A stretch of 64,000 nt of DNA from Aquilaria yunnanensis. Its lineage: Eukaryota; Streptophyta; Magnoliopsida; Malvales; Thymelaeaceae. The stretch's first letter is position 1, and every line of letters begins with the position of its first letter. Below the pieces are notes generated by a model. The model ran no database searches and had not been told where the DNA came from. It saw only the letters and a program-made list of their open reading frames with translations. Positions 11,321-24,785 of this stretch are shown in pieces. A program made the translations under genes and the position numbers. The DNA lies in assembly GCA_039654915.1 (NCBI GenBank), contig CM077599.1, forward strand, positions 84,350,001 through 84,414,000, given 5' to 3'.

Positions 11321-12435
11321 ATTTGTAAAAAGACATATTTCATTTTTTTTAAAATATGTGTTGTCTCTCCTCTCTCTCAATCTTCTTTCTCTATGCTCTC
11401 TACTCTCTATGCCCAGCCACCACCGATAAGCGTCAGAGAGGGAGATGGGCACCAATTTAGAGAAGGAGAAGGGCAGATTCATGCACAATTAGCGTCGGAG
11501 AGGGAAGCAGAAGAGCTGATTCGTGAACTATTAGCTCTGCTTCACCGAAAAAATCCATTCTCATGCTGATAAGATTCAGCCCAAGGATTCATCTTTAATC
11601 GATGATCCGTCTTCAGCAGATGAATCGAACCTTGAACGAATCGAAGGATTCAAAGTGGAAGCGGAATCAAAGGATTAAAAGTCATCAACAAGCGGGTGGG
11701 AAAGAAATCGATGGAGATAGGAGCGACAGATGGTGGTAGAGATTGCTTCTATTCATCCGATTTGGTGGCGTGGAAGGCTAGGTAATGGAGGAAACTGCTC
11801 GATTAAACTGAGGGAAGGCTGATTGAACGGTGAATTGGATGAATCATCGAGACAGAGGTGATCGTTGCCATTCGGGTTGCTGTCGGGGAGAGCGTAGTTC
11901 CTCTTTCATGCTTCAGTCAAGCGATGGAACAATGACGAAATGAAGCGGCATCAAAGGATTGAATAGAGAAGAAACACAACTTAATTTTTGGATTTATGGG
12001 AATTGATAAAACCTAGGGTTCATGGTTTGCTAGATTTGGGTTTAAGTTATTGATCTTTTGATCTATTAGGTTTCCCTTTTAGTTTATAAGTTTTGTTTTT
12101 CCTAAATTGAGGGGTAGAGTGTTTGTGATTAAAGGTCAAGAGGGAAACGTTAGGTATTTTTTCCTTTTTCGTGGTAACGGTGCATAGTGGCGTTAACCTT
12201 TCAGGGGAGTAACTATAAGTATTTGAAAAATAGGGGACACAAGTATAGGTTTGACCTAACATCAGGGGGTCTTGGCAATTTTCCCCAAATTTAAAATATG
12301 AGCGACTTGTCTTGAATGGATTTGAGGGAAACTAATGTGACGTTAATTTTTTCCCTTTGTGAGATGCTAAAGAAAAGACTAGGCAGTAAGTTTGGGTTTA
12401 ATCCATCAGCAGGATTTTCATTTATAGTTGCAACT
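11321..12435. other. spacer without recognised genes
   Basis: A pyrimidine-rich patch of CTCTCT-type sequence occurs around 11360-11415, followed by moderately GC-rich sequence (11420-11950) with no long open frame or known motif. It may be part of a transposon whose ends I could not place. Confidence 0.4.
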
Positions 12436-13684
12436 AGGTGTGCAAAACGAATTGAGTATTATTGGATAGTTTGAGCTTGAGCTTGATTTTATATTTTTGA
12501 ATCGAGCGTAATGAGTTTCGAGTCTGAACTTGAGCTGCATTATAGGTTTGAAGCCTTAATGAATCGAGCTCAAATCCAGTGCTGTTCGGTTCGAATTCTT
12601 ATAGAACATGACAAGCCTAACATAATATTAATACAACATAATTAATTTAATAAAATAAATCATACATTAAAATCCTAACTCCTAATTTTATCATTTCCCC
12701 CCACAAACCCTAACCTTGCTACTTACATCTCATTCTCAGACTTTCAACATACTAGTACTTTCGCTGTCTCTCACCATTTCGCCATCTCTCACAGTCTCAC
12801 CGTCTCTCACCATCTCGTTGTCTCCCTGTTTCACAGACCATAGTTTGGTGGAGATAATCAATACAACTGGAACAGGTTATGGTTTATTTCCTTTACTGAA
12901 CCCAGTTCTTACCGGCCATAATACCCTCCATCGCCACCGCTAGTCTACCATTAAAAGCCATTGTCAGTTATACCATTCAATTGTGGGCTTTAAAGTGACC
13001 CTCACCCATTGCCAACAGAGCTCGAGCTTAAGCTCACCGGAATTGGCTAGGTAAAACTTTGGCTTTTACTAATGCAAGAGTCAAAGACTAATGTGAATGA
13101 TTTTTTAAGTCTTCCATGTTAGAATTTGCTTAAATTTTAGACTTGTTATGTTGAGTTCATGGTGTCAATGGCTTTTTTCCACTGTTGAAGCACAGATGTA
13201 GGCTGATATGAATGATTTTTAAAGCCTTCCATGTTAGACCTCTAAGTCTAGTTCGATTCCTAATTTGGTTTGTTAGTTACTTGAATCTATCTAGCTTACA
13301 GCCTCTCTAAAAAGTTGAAGTATGTGGTAAAATGCATATATTGTCAATGCTTATATATCCTGTTATATTCCTAACTTGGTTTTGTTAGTTAGTCTATTCC
13401 TTATGATTTATTTGTTAATCTCATCTTCTCTGTAATTGCTTTTCTCCTGCCTCCAATTAATTTTTAGAGTTCATCTAACAACATGAAAATGGTTGTTGAG
13501 CTTGAACCAAACTCTATCATTCGAGCTGATCAACCTAATGTGGTTCGAGCCTCTTGAGCTAATGAACCAAGCCCAAGCCTACTACAAGCCAAGCTTGAGT
13601 CTCATTTACAAAGCTCATCAAGCTTGAGCCTTCCCCACCATGAAACAAGTTGAACTTGAGCCTGGTTCAGCTCATTTCCACCTT
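12436..13684. mobile_element. candidate non-autonomous TIR element rich in 'gcttgagc' motifs
   Basis: The left end (AGGTGTGCAAAACGA...) and the reverse complement of the right end (AGGTGGAAATGAGCTGA...) resemble each other. Both arms are filled with 'gagcttgagc'/'gctcaagctt' motifs in opposite orientation. This pattern is seen in some plant hAT- or Mutator-like non-autonomous elements. I found no clear target duplication, so the limits are approximate. The middle (12700-13000) has a repeated 'tctctcaccatct' phrase and no recognisable protein. Confidence 0.4.
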
Positions 13685-14287
13685 TAGCTATATCCATAGG
13701 TATTTTCCCAAGATTTATTGAAGCGTTGCGCATAGTTTATTGACTTGGGCGGAAGAAGACATAATTGTTGTGTTGAAAATTAGCTATATTTGATGCGATA
13801 ATACCTGGAGATCCTTATATCTTTAATATTTTTTTTTATGATCTATCATTTGAAATTGCCTAGAGGGGTTGTACATATAAACCTACTATATATAAAAGTT
13901 TTTAGCGACTGATATTCAGTCACTTTTCCAATTGCTTTTACTTAAAAATGATTAAAAAAAGTAACAAATTCAATTTAATGATCAATTTTTTACATCATAT
14001 TGTAGTAAGACTTGCAAGAACAATAGAAGCCAAACATTCTAATACAAATGTTTGATCACTTAACCAACTATTTCTTAACAAAAGTTGTTTCTCAATGTCA
14101 CCTCAAACTTTTAACAACATGGCGAACTAGCCCATCCCAAGTAGCTACATGCTGTAATGGGGCTTCAGATGGCTTGCCAATTCATAACCCTCTTTGATCA
14201 AATCTTGAGGTTAACTAAGTTAATAAAAGTGCATGTACTTTAATCTTAATAAAAGAATGCAAGCTTGAGCCCAATTCTTTCGAGAAA
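13685..14287. other. intergenic spacer
   Basis: AT-rich sequence in which I see no gene or repeat. Confidence 0.5.
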
Positions 14288-15365
14288 GGGCAAAAAGGGC
14301 AAATAAGCCACTAATTTTTTTGTCTCAGTGTATATCACCCACTATAATTTTTTTATAATTAAATCATCTACTAACATTATATTATTAGCAGATATTAGTC
14401 ACTGTTGTTATGTTTGTCCAGCTGTATGATGATGTGTCAAATTTTAATGATTTGACAATATATGTGGCTATATATGTACCAAGCTTGTGCATAAAAAAAG
14501 AAAAAGAAAGAAAACACCTAATTTAACTCCTAAACTTTTGTTCCATAGAACAAATCCCCCCATAAACTTTTTTTTCTTCTCTTTTCCACCACTGTCTTCC
14601 TCATTGCCCTCTTTCCACCCAGCAGCTCCTCCCATTGACACCATTCTCAGCCTCACGAGTCTCCAAGCAGCCCTTGTTTCTTGTCGTCGGTGCCTGAATC
14701 GGTGTTTGAACCTTAAATTTCTATCCAAATCAATCCAAAAAACCACAAAACTCGATCCAAAAATCAATCCCAAACCTAATTGATCCCAATTTGAGGTGCC
14801 ATAGAGGATTTCGTAGACTAGATTCATCCCATTTCGAGACACCATGGAGGATTTCACAGGGAATCGAAGAAGACAAGTCCAGATTTCGGGGCTGTCTACA
14901 ACGAATTCAAATCGGCATTTTTGCTAGCCACCATTGTTTCATGAGAACTCCACCGGTGTTTTTGCTGGCCAACCAAGAGAGACGGTAGGAGCAAGATTGT
15001 GACGCCAGAGGCAAGAGCGAGATTGTCCCGGAGGTGGAGGAGTTCAAGGAGATGTTTTGGCAATAATTTCCAGTTTAGGGGACTATGTGCATAAATTAAA
15101 ATAGTTAGGGAATAAATGTTGTAATTTACCAAAGAAGATAGTAATTATGTAGCTTTTTTTTTCCTAAACAAAACAAAATATTCTTAAAAAAATAAAATAT
15201 TCTCTCAGTTAGTTTGCAAGTGGTTAATTTGCCTATTGTTTCAAAACAATAATGTTAAATTTAACTCAATCACAAACATAAATATGTGATTTAACTATAA
15301 AAATACTATAGTGGTTGATATGCACTAAGGTGAAAAGATCAATGGGTTTTCTATCCCTTTTGCCC
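14288..15365. mobile_element. Mutator-like non-autonomous element, 1.08 kb
   Basis: The ends GGGCAAAAAGGG and CCCTTTTGCCC are inverted. Similarity of the two arms extends for roughly 80-90 bp and includes 'tatatcacccactata' against 'catatcaaccactata'. Flanking 9-mers ttcgagaaa (14279-14287) and tttgagaaa (15366-15374) match at 8 of 9 positions, the difference being a C to T. The interior has moderate GC content (14600-15060) with a Lys/Pro-rich open frame (14487-14783) of no recognised family. It could be a captured gene fragment, but I cannot identify a donor. Confidence 0.65.
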
Positions 15366-15374
15366 TTTGAGAAA

Positions 15375-16689
15375 GCCACTATGTATAGTTAACTGATATC
15401 CATTAATCCACTTTCAAAACTTTTAATTATGTGAGTTTGTAATAAATTTGTGTTTGTAATAAATAAGCCCTTCTCCACATCATGCCGGATGCAGCGCAAA
15501 TTTATGCTCAACGGCTTGAGTTTGATCAATTTAATGTTGTTGTGATCTCCTGAATTCTTGAAGTACAATTTGAACTAATGAAGTAGCAATCATGTTTCCA
15601 AACAAGCTTTTCCTTTGCCAAAAGTTACGCAAACCTCACAATATTATCAATCACTGTCTGAAAACAGTTTTTGAGATTAGCATTAGAGTTTTGAATGATT
15701 TATTATCAATGGAGATGAAATCGTTAAAGTTAAAAGCTATTTATAGATAATTTTTTTAAAACTCTAACACTAATATCAAACGGTTCAATGTATCTTAACC
15801 TACTTGTAGGAAAATTCTTTAGGATTTTATACCTACTTCTTAGTTATTTTGTGATGTTAATAAATATGATAAAATCTAGTGCTAAATTTGAGCTTAATCG
15901 CTACTCGCAGCGACGAGAAATAAGTTCATACGGCAGCTGGCGTGAGGCAGTAATCAGTATGATAACATGAGTAAAAAGTATATTTGTAGACTTTAGAATG
16001 AAAGGAGTATGATTTTTAGGCTATAAATTCTATGTACCGGATCATAATCACTGCTAATAATAATCGGGGTTTCCAATTAGTAGAACCCAAAATCTTATAT
16101 TTAGATTTAGATGTGAACATTTAGAGAAATGATTCAAGAGTACTGATTGCGTAAACCTGGCTTATGCCATAAGCCTTCTTTCTATTATATAACTACTGTC
16201 ATTTCAACCCCTACCTATTAAAAATTATCATTCGACAGACGCGCTATGATTTTTATGAAATTGTTTTCTCGTCATTACGTCAGTCATTAACATCGATTAC
16301 CGAAATCCCTACACACACATACATACCCGATCGACGAAACTAATCTAGGCTTTCAATTTAGTCAAACTAGGGGAATTAATTGATTTGTTGGATCCTAGAA
16401 TTGTTGAAAAATATTGGTTAGAGCAATATCAAGAAGGCCAAGCTAAAACAAAGAGCTGACCTGTTGGGATAAAATTAACATGAGAATAAAGAAAAGGGAG
16501 CTAGCTAGCTTACCGATTGGCATTATTGTCTATCATAACATTCCACTCAAGATAAATCTCTTTAGAAAAGGATCCTCCAACCAAGCCCAAAAACACGATG
16601 CATAAGTACCAAATCAATGATGATGATGATCTACGACTGCTGGAAATCGCCATGGCATTAGACTACTATACGCTACTGCTACTTTGCTT
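15375..16689. other. intergenic spacer
   Basis: Nothing recognisable was seen apart from ordinary AT-rich sequence. A short (GAT)n run lies near 16618-16629. Confidence 0.5.
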
Positions 16690-19020
16690 ATTTATATATG
16701 TATATATAACACCATGGCATTGTTTGTTCTTTATTTTTTGTGTTTATTTTTTGTACTTAAGTTTTTGTTTTTATAAAATGCACTATTTGTTCTTATACAT
16801 GACCCTGTTTCTATAAACTTCTTGTTCTTTTATATTCTGGTGTTTGTTTTTTAAGGAAGGTATGTTTGCTCTTTTAGAAGGTCATGTTTGTTCTTTTAGA
16901 AAGGCATGTTTATTCTTTTAGAATGCATTGTTTGTTCTTTCTTTTACATGTTTATTTTTTGTTACTTAAGTGTTTATTCTTATAGAATGCACTGTTTATT
17001 CTTATATAATGTACTGTTTGTTCTTATACATGACTCTGTTTTTGTAAACTTATTATTCTTTTGTCTTCTGATGTTTGTTCTTTTAGAAGGGTGTGTTTGT
17101 TCTTTTAGAATGACATGTTTGTTCTTTCAGAATTGTATGTTTGTTCTTTTAGAATGACATATTTGTTATTTTATAATGCATTATTTGTTCTTTCTTTTAC
17201 ATGTTTATTTTTTGTTACTTAAGTGTTTGTTCTTATAGAAGGCACCGTTTGTTCTTATACATGACATTGTTTCTGTAAACTTCTTGTTCTTTTATCTTCT
17301 GGTATTTATTTTTTCAGAAGGGTATGTTTGTTGTTTTAGAAGGGCATGTTTGTTCTTTTAGAACGCATTATTTGTTCTTTCTTTTACACGTTTATTTTTT
17401 GTTAATTAAGTGTTTGTTCTTATATATGACCCTGTTTCTATAAGCTTCTTGTTTTTTTATCTTCTGGTATTTGTTCTTTCAAAAGAGTATGTTTGTTCTT
17501 TCAAAAGAGTATGTTTGTTCTTTCAGAAGGGTATGTTTATTTTTTAGAAGGGTTTCTTTGTTTTTTTAGAAAGCAATGTTTGTTCTTTCTTCTACATGTT
17601 TAGTTTTTGTTACTTAAGTATTTATTTTTATAGAAGACATTGTTTGTTCTTATACATGACCCTGTTTCTATAAACTTTTTGTACTTTTGTCTTCTGGTGT
17701 TTGTTCTTTCAGAAGGATATGTTTGTTCTTTTATAAGGGTATCTTTGTTCTTTTAGAAGGAAATATTTGTTTTTTCTTTTACATGTTTATTTTTTATTAT
17801 TTAAATATTTGTTCTTATAAAAGACACTGTTTGTTCTTATACATGACCCTATTTTTATAAACTTCTTGTTTTTTTGTCCTATGGTATTTGTTCTATAAAC
17901 TTTTTGTACTTTTGTCTTCTAGTGTTTGTTCTTTCAGAAGGATATGTTTGTTCTTTTATAAGAGTATCTTTGTTCTTTTAGAAGGAAATATTTGTTATTT
18001 CTTTTACATGTTTATTTTTTGTTATTTAAGTATTTGTTCTTATAGAAGGCACTGTTTGTTCTTATACATGACCCTGTTTCTGTAAACTTTATATTTTTTT
18101 GTCTTATGGTGTTTGTTCTTTCAGAAGGATATGTTTGTTCCTTTAGAAGAGAATTTTTGTTCTTTTAGAAGGCAATATTTGTTCTTTCTTTTACATATTT
18201 ATTTTTTCTTATTTAAATGTTTGTTCTTATACATGGCCCTGTTTCTGTAAGCTTCTTGTTCTTTTATCTTCTGGTGTTTATTCTTTCAAAATGATATGTT
18301 CGTTCTTTTTGAAGGGTATCTTTCTTCTTTTAGAAGGCTATATTTGTTCTTTCTTTTACATGTTTATTTTTTGTTACTTAAGTATTTGTTTTTATAGAAG
18401 GTACTGTTTGTTCTTATACATGACTTTGTTTCTATAAACTTCTTGATTTTTGTCTTCTGGTGTTTATTCTTTCAGAAGGATATGTTTGTTCTTTTAGAAG
18501 GGCATCCTTGTTTTTTTAGAAGGGCATCCTTGGTCTTTTAGAAGAAAATGTTTGTTCTTTCTTTTACATATTTATTTTTTGTTACTTAAGTGTTTTTTAT
18601 TATAGAATGCACTATTTGTTCTTATACATGACTCTGTTTTTGTAAACAATGTTTGTTCTATAAACTTTTTGTACTTTTGTCTTCTAGTGTTTGTTCTTTC
18701 AGAAGGATATGTTTGTTCTTTTATAAGAGTATCCTTGTTCTTTTAGAAAACAATATTTTTTTTTCTTTTTTTTACATTTTCATTTTTTGTCATTTAAGTG
18801 TTTGTTCTTATAGTAGACACTATTTGTTCTTATACATGACCCTGTTTCTGTAAACTTCTTGATTTTTGTCTTCTGGTGTTTGTTCTTTCAGAAGGATATG
18901 TTTGTTCTTTTAGAAGAGTATCTTTGTTCTTTTAGAAGGAAATGTTTGTTCTTTCTTTTACATGTTTATTTTTTGTTACTTAAGTGTTTGTTCTTAAAGA
19001 AGGCACTGTTTGTTCTTCAT
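16690..19020. repeat. degenerate T-rich tandem repeat array (TTTGTTCTTTT family)
   Basis: The array is made of diverged copies of a larger unit. The landmark 'catgaccctgtttctgtaaact' recurs about 11 times, near 16798, 17029, 17261, 17425, 17653, 17841, 18066, 18233, 18418, 18626 and 18836. Spacing is mostly 165-230 bp. Within each unit shorter sub-repeats of about 20 bp ('tttgttcttttagaagg') occur two to five times, explaining the variable period. The + strand is very T-rich and G is almost confined to fixed positions. The Phe/Cys/Leu-rich open frames seen here are products of the repeat. Confidence 0.8.
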
Positions 19021-21331
19021 CTACGAAAAATAAAGACTGAACCTTTATTTAATTATACAAACATTATACAGCCATATAAATAAAAAAAAATCACCCAGAT
19101 AGCATACTAATAAAATGTACTACATATCCACCTAAATGAATGAATCTTTTTTTTAATGGTATTCACGGTTATATTAGACTTCATTTAATCCAGATCAAAT
19201 CACGTCAAATTCCATTTAATCATTTTTTTTTCATAATTCTGTATCTTCCTTTCATATATATCACTATCATTATTTAAAGCCTACAAATCCTTTATATTTT
19301 TGTATACAATTTCAACAAAAGTAATACTGGAGAAACATGTTCAAAATCAATATACTTATGTAGTAAAACATTCACAACATTCGTAAGAAAAATAAAAGAA
19401 AAGGCCAATTGTATATAAAGAGGTAAAAGTCAATTTATTATGTTGTGGAATAAAAGAAGTATTAGGAAAAACTGAAAAAGTGCTATTCATAAGGAAGAAA
19501 AATAAAAGAAAAAAAGAAAGTGGGAGGGTGATGTTTCGTGCGAGAATATCAAATGGCACAGATGTAAATAAGCTAGGCGCAGGCGCACATGTGCGCCTGG
19601 TGCACACAAGAATTGGCCATGATTCAATACCTTTAATCAACACCATAAAAGATAATTATATATCAGACAACTAATCAAACAAGTCGTCTAAGAATCCCAA
19701 ACTCAAAGGGCAAGCTTCACATTGAAGACTCTCCACAGGAAGTGACTAAACTTCATGGAAAATTCAAAATACCTTTACTTGTTAATTAATAATCCATAAA
19801 TTATTCTCTCCTTTTTAATTTCTTTTCTTCTTGCTTTTTGTTTATTTATTTTGGTTTTCAAATATACCATATCTTAAAGCATCCGTATACCGTTCTGGAG
19901 TACCACTCATGTGGGACTCAAATTCCTGCTCATTATTATATATTGCTTGTATCAGTTCACTCATTCTCTTTGCTCATAATTGTTAAAGCAACAATTCTTT
20001 TTAAATCATTCTAATGTGGGATGAGTTTAGGAGAAAATTTAACCATTAAATCAAATTAAACAAGATGTTCGATAACATTTTTTTTTGGTTGGTTGTATTT
20101 ATTAAGGGTATTTATTATGAGGACCATCAATTGGGAGCACGAGCTAGCAGTAGCGCTTTATTTTGTCATTTTGTCAAATTAAATATATAAAAGTATGCAT
20201 GCTCTTGGTTTACACAATTAAAAAGCCTTAATGCCCCGTTTAATTATCCCACGGGTTTGTGAGATGAATAATTCAGCAAAACCAGTAATTAAATAATTCA
20301 GTATTTCGAAAAGATTATTCTTCATCTACCAAATTGGATAGTTTTGAGTGTAGAGGAAAAAAAACACCCTAGCCTTGTTCAATTCGACTGATGCGGCCTT
20401 TTTTATTGCATCTAGATGAAAGTTTTTTTATGTCGTCTATATTTTTTTTCTCAAATTTAGATTTTGTTGATTTTTTTTTCACTTGCTTCCCTAAAATAAT
20501 ACTTCTATATGTGATGGAATGATTTATAACTGTTCTTGATGGAGTGTCGACAGGTGAATCTATCAAACTTTTTTTTTTCTTATGATATATTTTTTTTATT
20601 TTCTTTTTTCGTTTTGGATTTGTCTCCTTATACCGGGTGTTTTAGTCCAGACTTTGTCCTAATTAAGTCTAGCTTATGTCTTCTAGTTGCATCCTAATTT
20701 AGATAAAAGCAGTAGATTCCTTATGGTTATCATCCGTAGACTCAATGCCACAAGAAAGCCCTTAATGACTCATTCAATGGCCTATTATTTTCATATTCTT
20801 TTTTAATAAAGGTACTTTGCTCTATTTAAAAGTGAGCTAAATGACATCTTATAATTCAATGGCAGCATAAGACTTTAAAAAATAACGGAAACATAAAACT
20901 AGTTAATAAAAAGCTTCTTGTTCTTACAATACCGAATGAAAAGAAAAAAATTGGATCAAGTTAAAACTTTCATGTAAACCAGAATAGATCTAGAGTAGAA
21001 AACTCACAAATAATTGAAATAAAACCCAGACCAATTATAATAACCGGACAGTACTAGAACTAACTAGGCATCAAAAGTCTGAAAAGAAATATCTATAAAA
21101 ACAAAATGACTACTTATAAAACCTAAATAAATAGATACTGACTTTATTTTATGTAATCATTTCAATATCTGTTGTCATGCGTTAAGACACTTTAATAGGG
21201 CCGAGATTTCGATGAACCCAAGAGAAAACTTAAATCTATAATTACCCACATCTATTTAAAGATCTACTATGTGAGAATCTCGAATCACTTTTAAACAATA
21301 AGATTAAAAAAATTGCATCCACCATAAATAA
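19021..21331. other. intergenic spacer
   Basis: AT-rich sequence with several poly-T runs (20070-20600). I see no gene, RNA gene or clear repeat on either strand. Confidence 0.5.
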
Positions 21332-21580
21332 TGTTGGATAAGGTCAGTTAAGTAATGTTAAGTGGGAAAATCCAAAATGGCTAAGAAAAGGGGTTAGGTC
21401 ATTGCTTTATATAGTGATGAAACCTCTTCACTTATTGTCAATTGATTTTAGGTTGAATGCTTTAACATGGTATCAGAGCATGTGCGAAATTGCCCGTCAT
21501 TGCAAAAAATAGCCCACGCAATAAAGCTAAAGCAGCATAGTGATGAGACATCTCCACTTATTGCCAATTGATTTAAATAT
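21332..21580 (+). mobile_element. TRIM-type LTR retroelement relic
   Basis: A 136-bp LTR-like unit (21332-21467) begins TGTTGG and ends TTTAACA. It is followed directly by TGGTATCAGAGC (21468-21479), the classic primer-binding site complementary to plant initiator methionine tRNA. About 60 bp later (from ~21537) a partial, diverged copy of the LTR's 3' half reappears ('atagtgatgagacatctcc'). The size and lack of coding capacity fit a terminal-repeat retrotransposon in miniature with a truncated 3' LTR. Confidence 0.7.
21468..21479 (+). other. primer-binding site, initiator-Met tRNA type
   Basis: TGGTATCAGAGC lies immediately after the LTR end. This is the standard plant LTR-retroelement PBS. 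Confidence 0.75.
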
Positions 21581-24500
21581 TATATGATTTGTAATTATTT
21601 GGAGTGAAATCTTTTCTTGGCCAAAAAAAAAAAAAAAACGAGTATCCCGATATACCCAACAAAACGTACAGAATCGGTCACTGAAATTTAAGTTAGATTT
21701 CAATGGATCACTTTACTTCAGTTTATCTTTTTTCATTTTTTGGATTACGTCATTGAATTTTAGAAGAATTTTCAATCAAATAACTAAATTCGTCTGATGG
21801 CCTAAACGTTAAAATTTTCTGATAGAACCTTTATGTACAGTCACGGGCCGGATCTATCTGTTTCTCACAAAAAACTCCTCTCAATTGCCTTTTGTTTCCT
21901 TCTTCTTCAATCTGAAGCCAAAATCTCTTAAACCACAGAAAGCCATATGAAGTATAACTAATTTGTAAAAGTTTGAAAGTAATTAAGAATGAGTTGTTTA
22001 TAATTAACTGTAAGTGGAAAGGCCATGGGAGATAATAGGTCTTAGTGGTTTAATTGTAACAATGTTCAAACTTTTTGTGACCAAAAGTGTACTTAAACCC
22101 AAAAAAAGTAGTTAAAAATAGAATCTATATATTATCTATACCGTATGATCAAATCAAGAAGAAACAGAAGAAGTAAAAAGGAAAGGGGAAGGCATATGGA
22201 ACAGGCATCATTATGATGTTAACTGAGGAATGTGAATCCCCAGCAGTTATAATTAAATACTTTAATTAGCCTCTTACTAGCTATACCTTCTTTTTCTTGT
22301 TTTGGCTAATCAAGCCACATCTGTCTTCTACTACAAGTTTTGCCACCTCTATCCCCTCTCTAGTTTTCTTTTTTAATACTTAGAATCATTTCACAATTGC
22401 ATAGAGAGATGAGGGGAAAAAAAGAGAAATTGCTTCGGGGGAAAGCTATAAGCTAGGTGAAATATGCTTCTACTACCCCTCAAATTTAGATCTTCACGCT
22501 TATTCACATAGCATGCGCTTATAAGTTTTATTCAGACACAATTTTAAGTGTGTCTCTATAGTTGTAAATGTCTAGCTTCTTTCAACTCTTTGGAATATCT
22601 ACTCGTTTGGTCTTCAAAGAAGAGTTTTCATAATCGACATGTCTGATCTTGTGATCTTTTTGTTTGTTCCGAAAGATATTTAAGATGCCTAACCTTTTCC
22701 TTCTTTGAGTTGTCAGCCTCTTTGAAATATAACCAAATGTTTGATGAAGAAGTTCCTTGCCGTCATAGCTATAAAATAGGAACTAGTTCATATATATTTT
22801 GGGGGAAAGAATTAGCTGAAATTACTTTTAAGTTGACAGATTTAATATTTTATTCGTCAATCTTCTAAACTTTCATAAGAAGTTTTGGACTTGCTTCCGA
22901 TCCATTAGTATTGCATGTGACACTGGTCTAACGGATACATGTAAAATTTAATGTTTGATATTTATTAAATGAATTTTTTGAACAATGTTAGACATGAATA
23001 ATTTTTGTTCTAAAACTAATGTAATGTTTGATATTCACTAGATTAACTTATTGTTATCTGAATAGTTAATATAACAAACAATCAAATTTTAACAAGCACC
23101 CCTTTAACCTCACGGTCTGTTATGTCTGTGATTAATCTATAGCCATTAAATTTGTAGGTCCTATTGTGGGTCTCACCTATTCAATGGCTGCAGATCAATT
23201 ACAAACATAACAAAATGTCATGTTGTTAGTTTACTTTTAACAATTCACCAAGTAAATTTTACTATGAATGGGTGGATAAGAATGATGGGATCATGAAAAT
23301 GATACTGTCCACGAGTTCTCGGTGGGAGCCCATCAATGTGCTCCTTTGGGTTCAGAGTTCAAACTGAGTTTGGAGTGTCCAAACCGAAACCAGAAACCAA
23401 TTGGGCCAATATTGACCCAGAAAGAGGAACTTAGAGCCCATTTGAGTAATTACCAATAGGGTGAGAATGGATTAAGTAAACTCAAAACCCAGTTCAAATC
23501 ATCCATACTAGGTTGGGTTAAGTGAAAATGGGTTATGTTTCACAGTTAGTTTTATATATGAGAAAGTAATCGGTTTTCATGTAAATTTCAATTCTATATG
23601 AAACTAATCTGAAGTATATATATATGAATATATAATAAAAAAAATATGATATTAGTAAATTACTCATACATTTATGTATGAACATGTACATTTAAATGTA
23701 TAATTAAACATTTATATTACTAAATTGCTCATATACTAAGAATATGTACATTTAAACAGGGATTAAGTTATGTATTATGTTGAATATTTCTTAAATTGGT
23801 TGTCAATGCAATTTTATTAACTTATGAAGTTATTAGAAAAGAAAACCAACCCAGAGTAATGGTTAATGGTTTTATTTGATTCTCAAATTTGGATGTGATT
23901 TTTTCTGAAACTACTACTATTTTAGATTGGTTCGGTTTCACTAAACAATCAACCCAGCTTGACCTACACTCGCACCTAACTGCCGTTGTTGATATCGTCG
24001 GTTCGGGGCTAGGCCTTTCTCGGATGGAGGTCTAAGATCCAATAGAAAAACTCTTCGTTTGGTGTTTTCTATTCACAACTTAAGCTGACCGAAAACGCCG
24101 AACATATACACACTTTGGACATAGCTGGAAGCCGAGCGTATCGGCAACCTACAGTTTTGGCGGTGGAATGGTTTCCCAAGCACAGTCCTCAAGTTTAACG
24201 TTTTCCCAATTCCTACGCTGAATCGAAGCTTGTTGGTCTGTAATTAACAGATTAAGATAGAGAAAGAAAAGAAAGTTGCATCAAGTAACAAAATGGAACC
24301 GACTCGTCTTCTAGATTCTACAATAACTGATGAGGCCAGAACCATCCGTCCCCAGAAGGACAAAAAGAGTGGTCCACTTTTGTTTGGTGCAACCAAAACT
24401 CTACCAGACAAGCCTGTCCAAATTGGCCTTTTCTTGCCTGGAAGTTTCCAGGATTCTGGGCCACTTTGGCCCTCCAAATCTGCAATTCTGGAGTCACAAG

Positions 24501-24785
24501 TCAAGCAACATTTTATTTGAAAAACTTGAAGCACAAGACACATTCCACTTTTATTTCTCTTTGCCTCATCTTTTCATTTGGATTTTACAGAACAAAGGCA
24601 TGGAAATTCCGACAGCTAGATATAGATATGGAGGAAATACTTCCAACAAAACCATATATTGTTATTATTACTCCGTGGGAGCAAAAGTTTGGAACAAAGT
24701 CAAGAAACGAGAAACGTGACAACACAACTTGCTTGTATAGAAAGCTGAATCAATACTTGAATAATAGAGTGGCAATCAAGTAGGC
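21581..24785. other. intergenic spacer and 3' flank of the quinone reductase gene
   Basis: No gene is recognisable. The part from about 24540 to 24785 is probably the 3' untranslated region of the minus-strand quinone reductase gene, and a tttattt (aaataaa on the - strand) at about 24551 could serve as polyadenylation signal. Open frames at 24244-24783 overlap on both strands and match no family I know. Confidence 0.45.

Noticed and set aside
16598..19083. Several Cys/Phe/Leu-rich open frames on the + strand
   Set aside because: They are translations of a T-rich tandem repeat and repeat with it. No membrane-protein family is recognisable.
24244..24783. Overlapping open frames on both strands downstream of the FQR1-like gene
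   Set aside because: No recognisable family, and part overlaps the probable 3' UTR of that gene.
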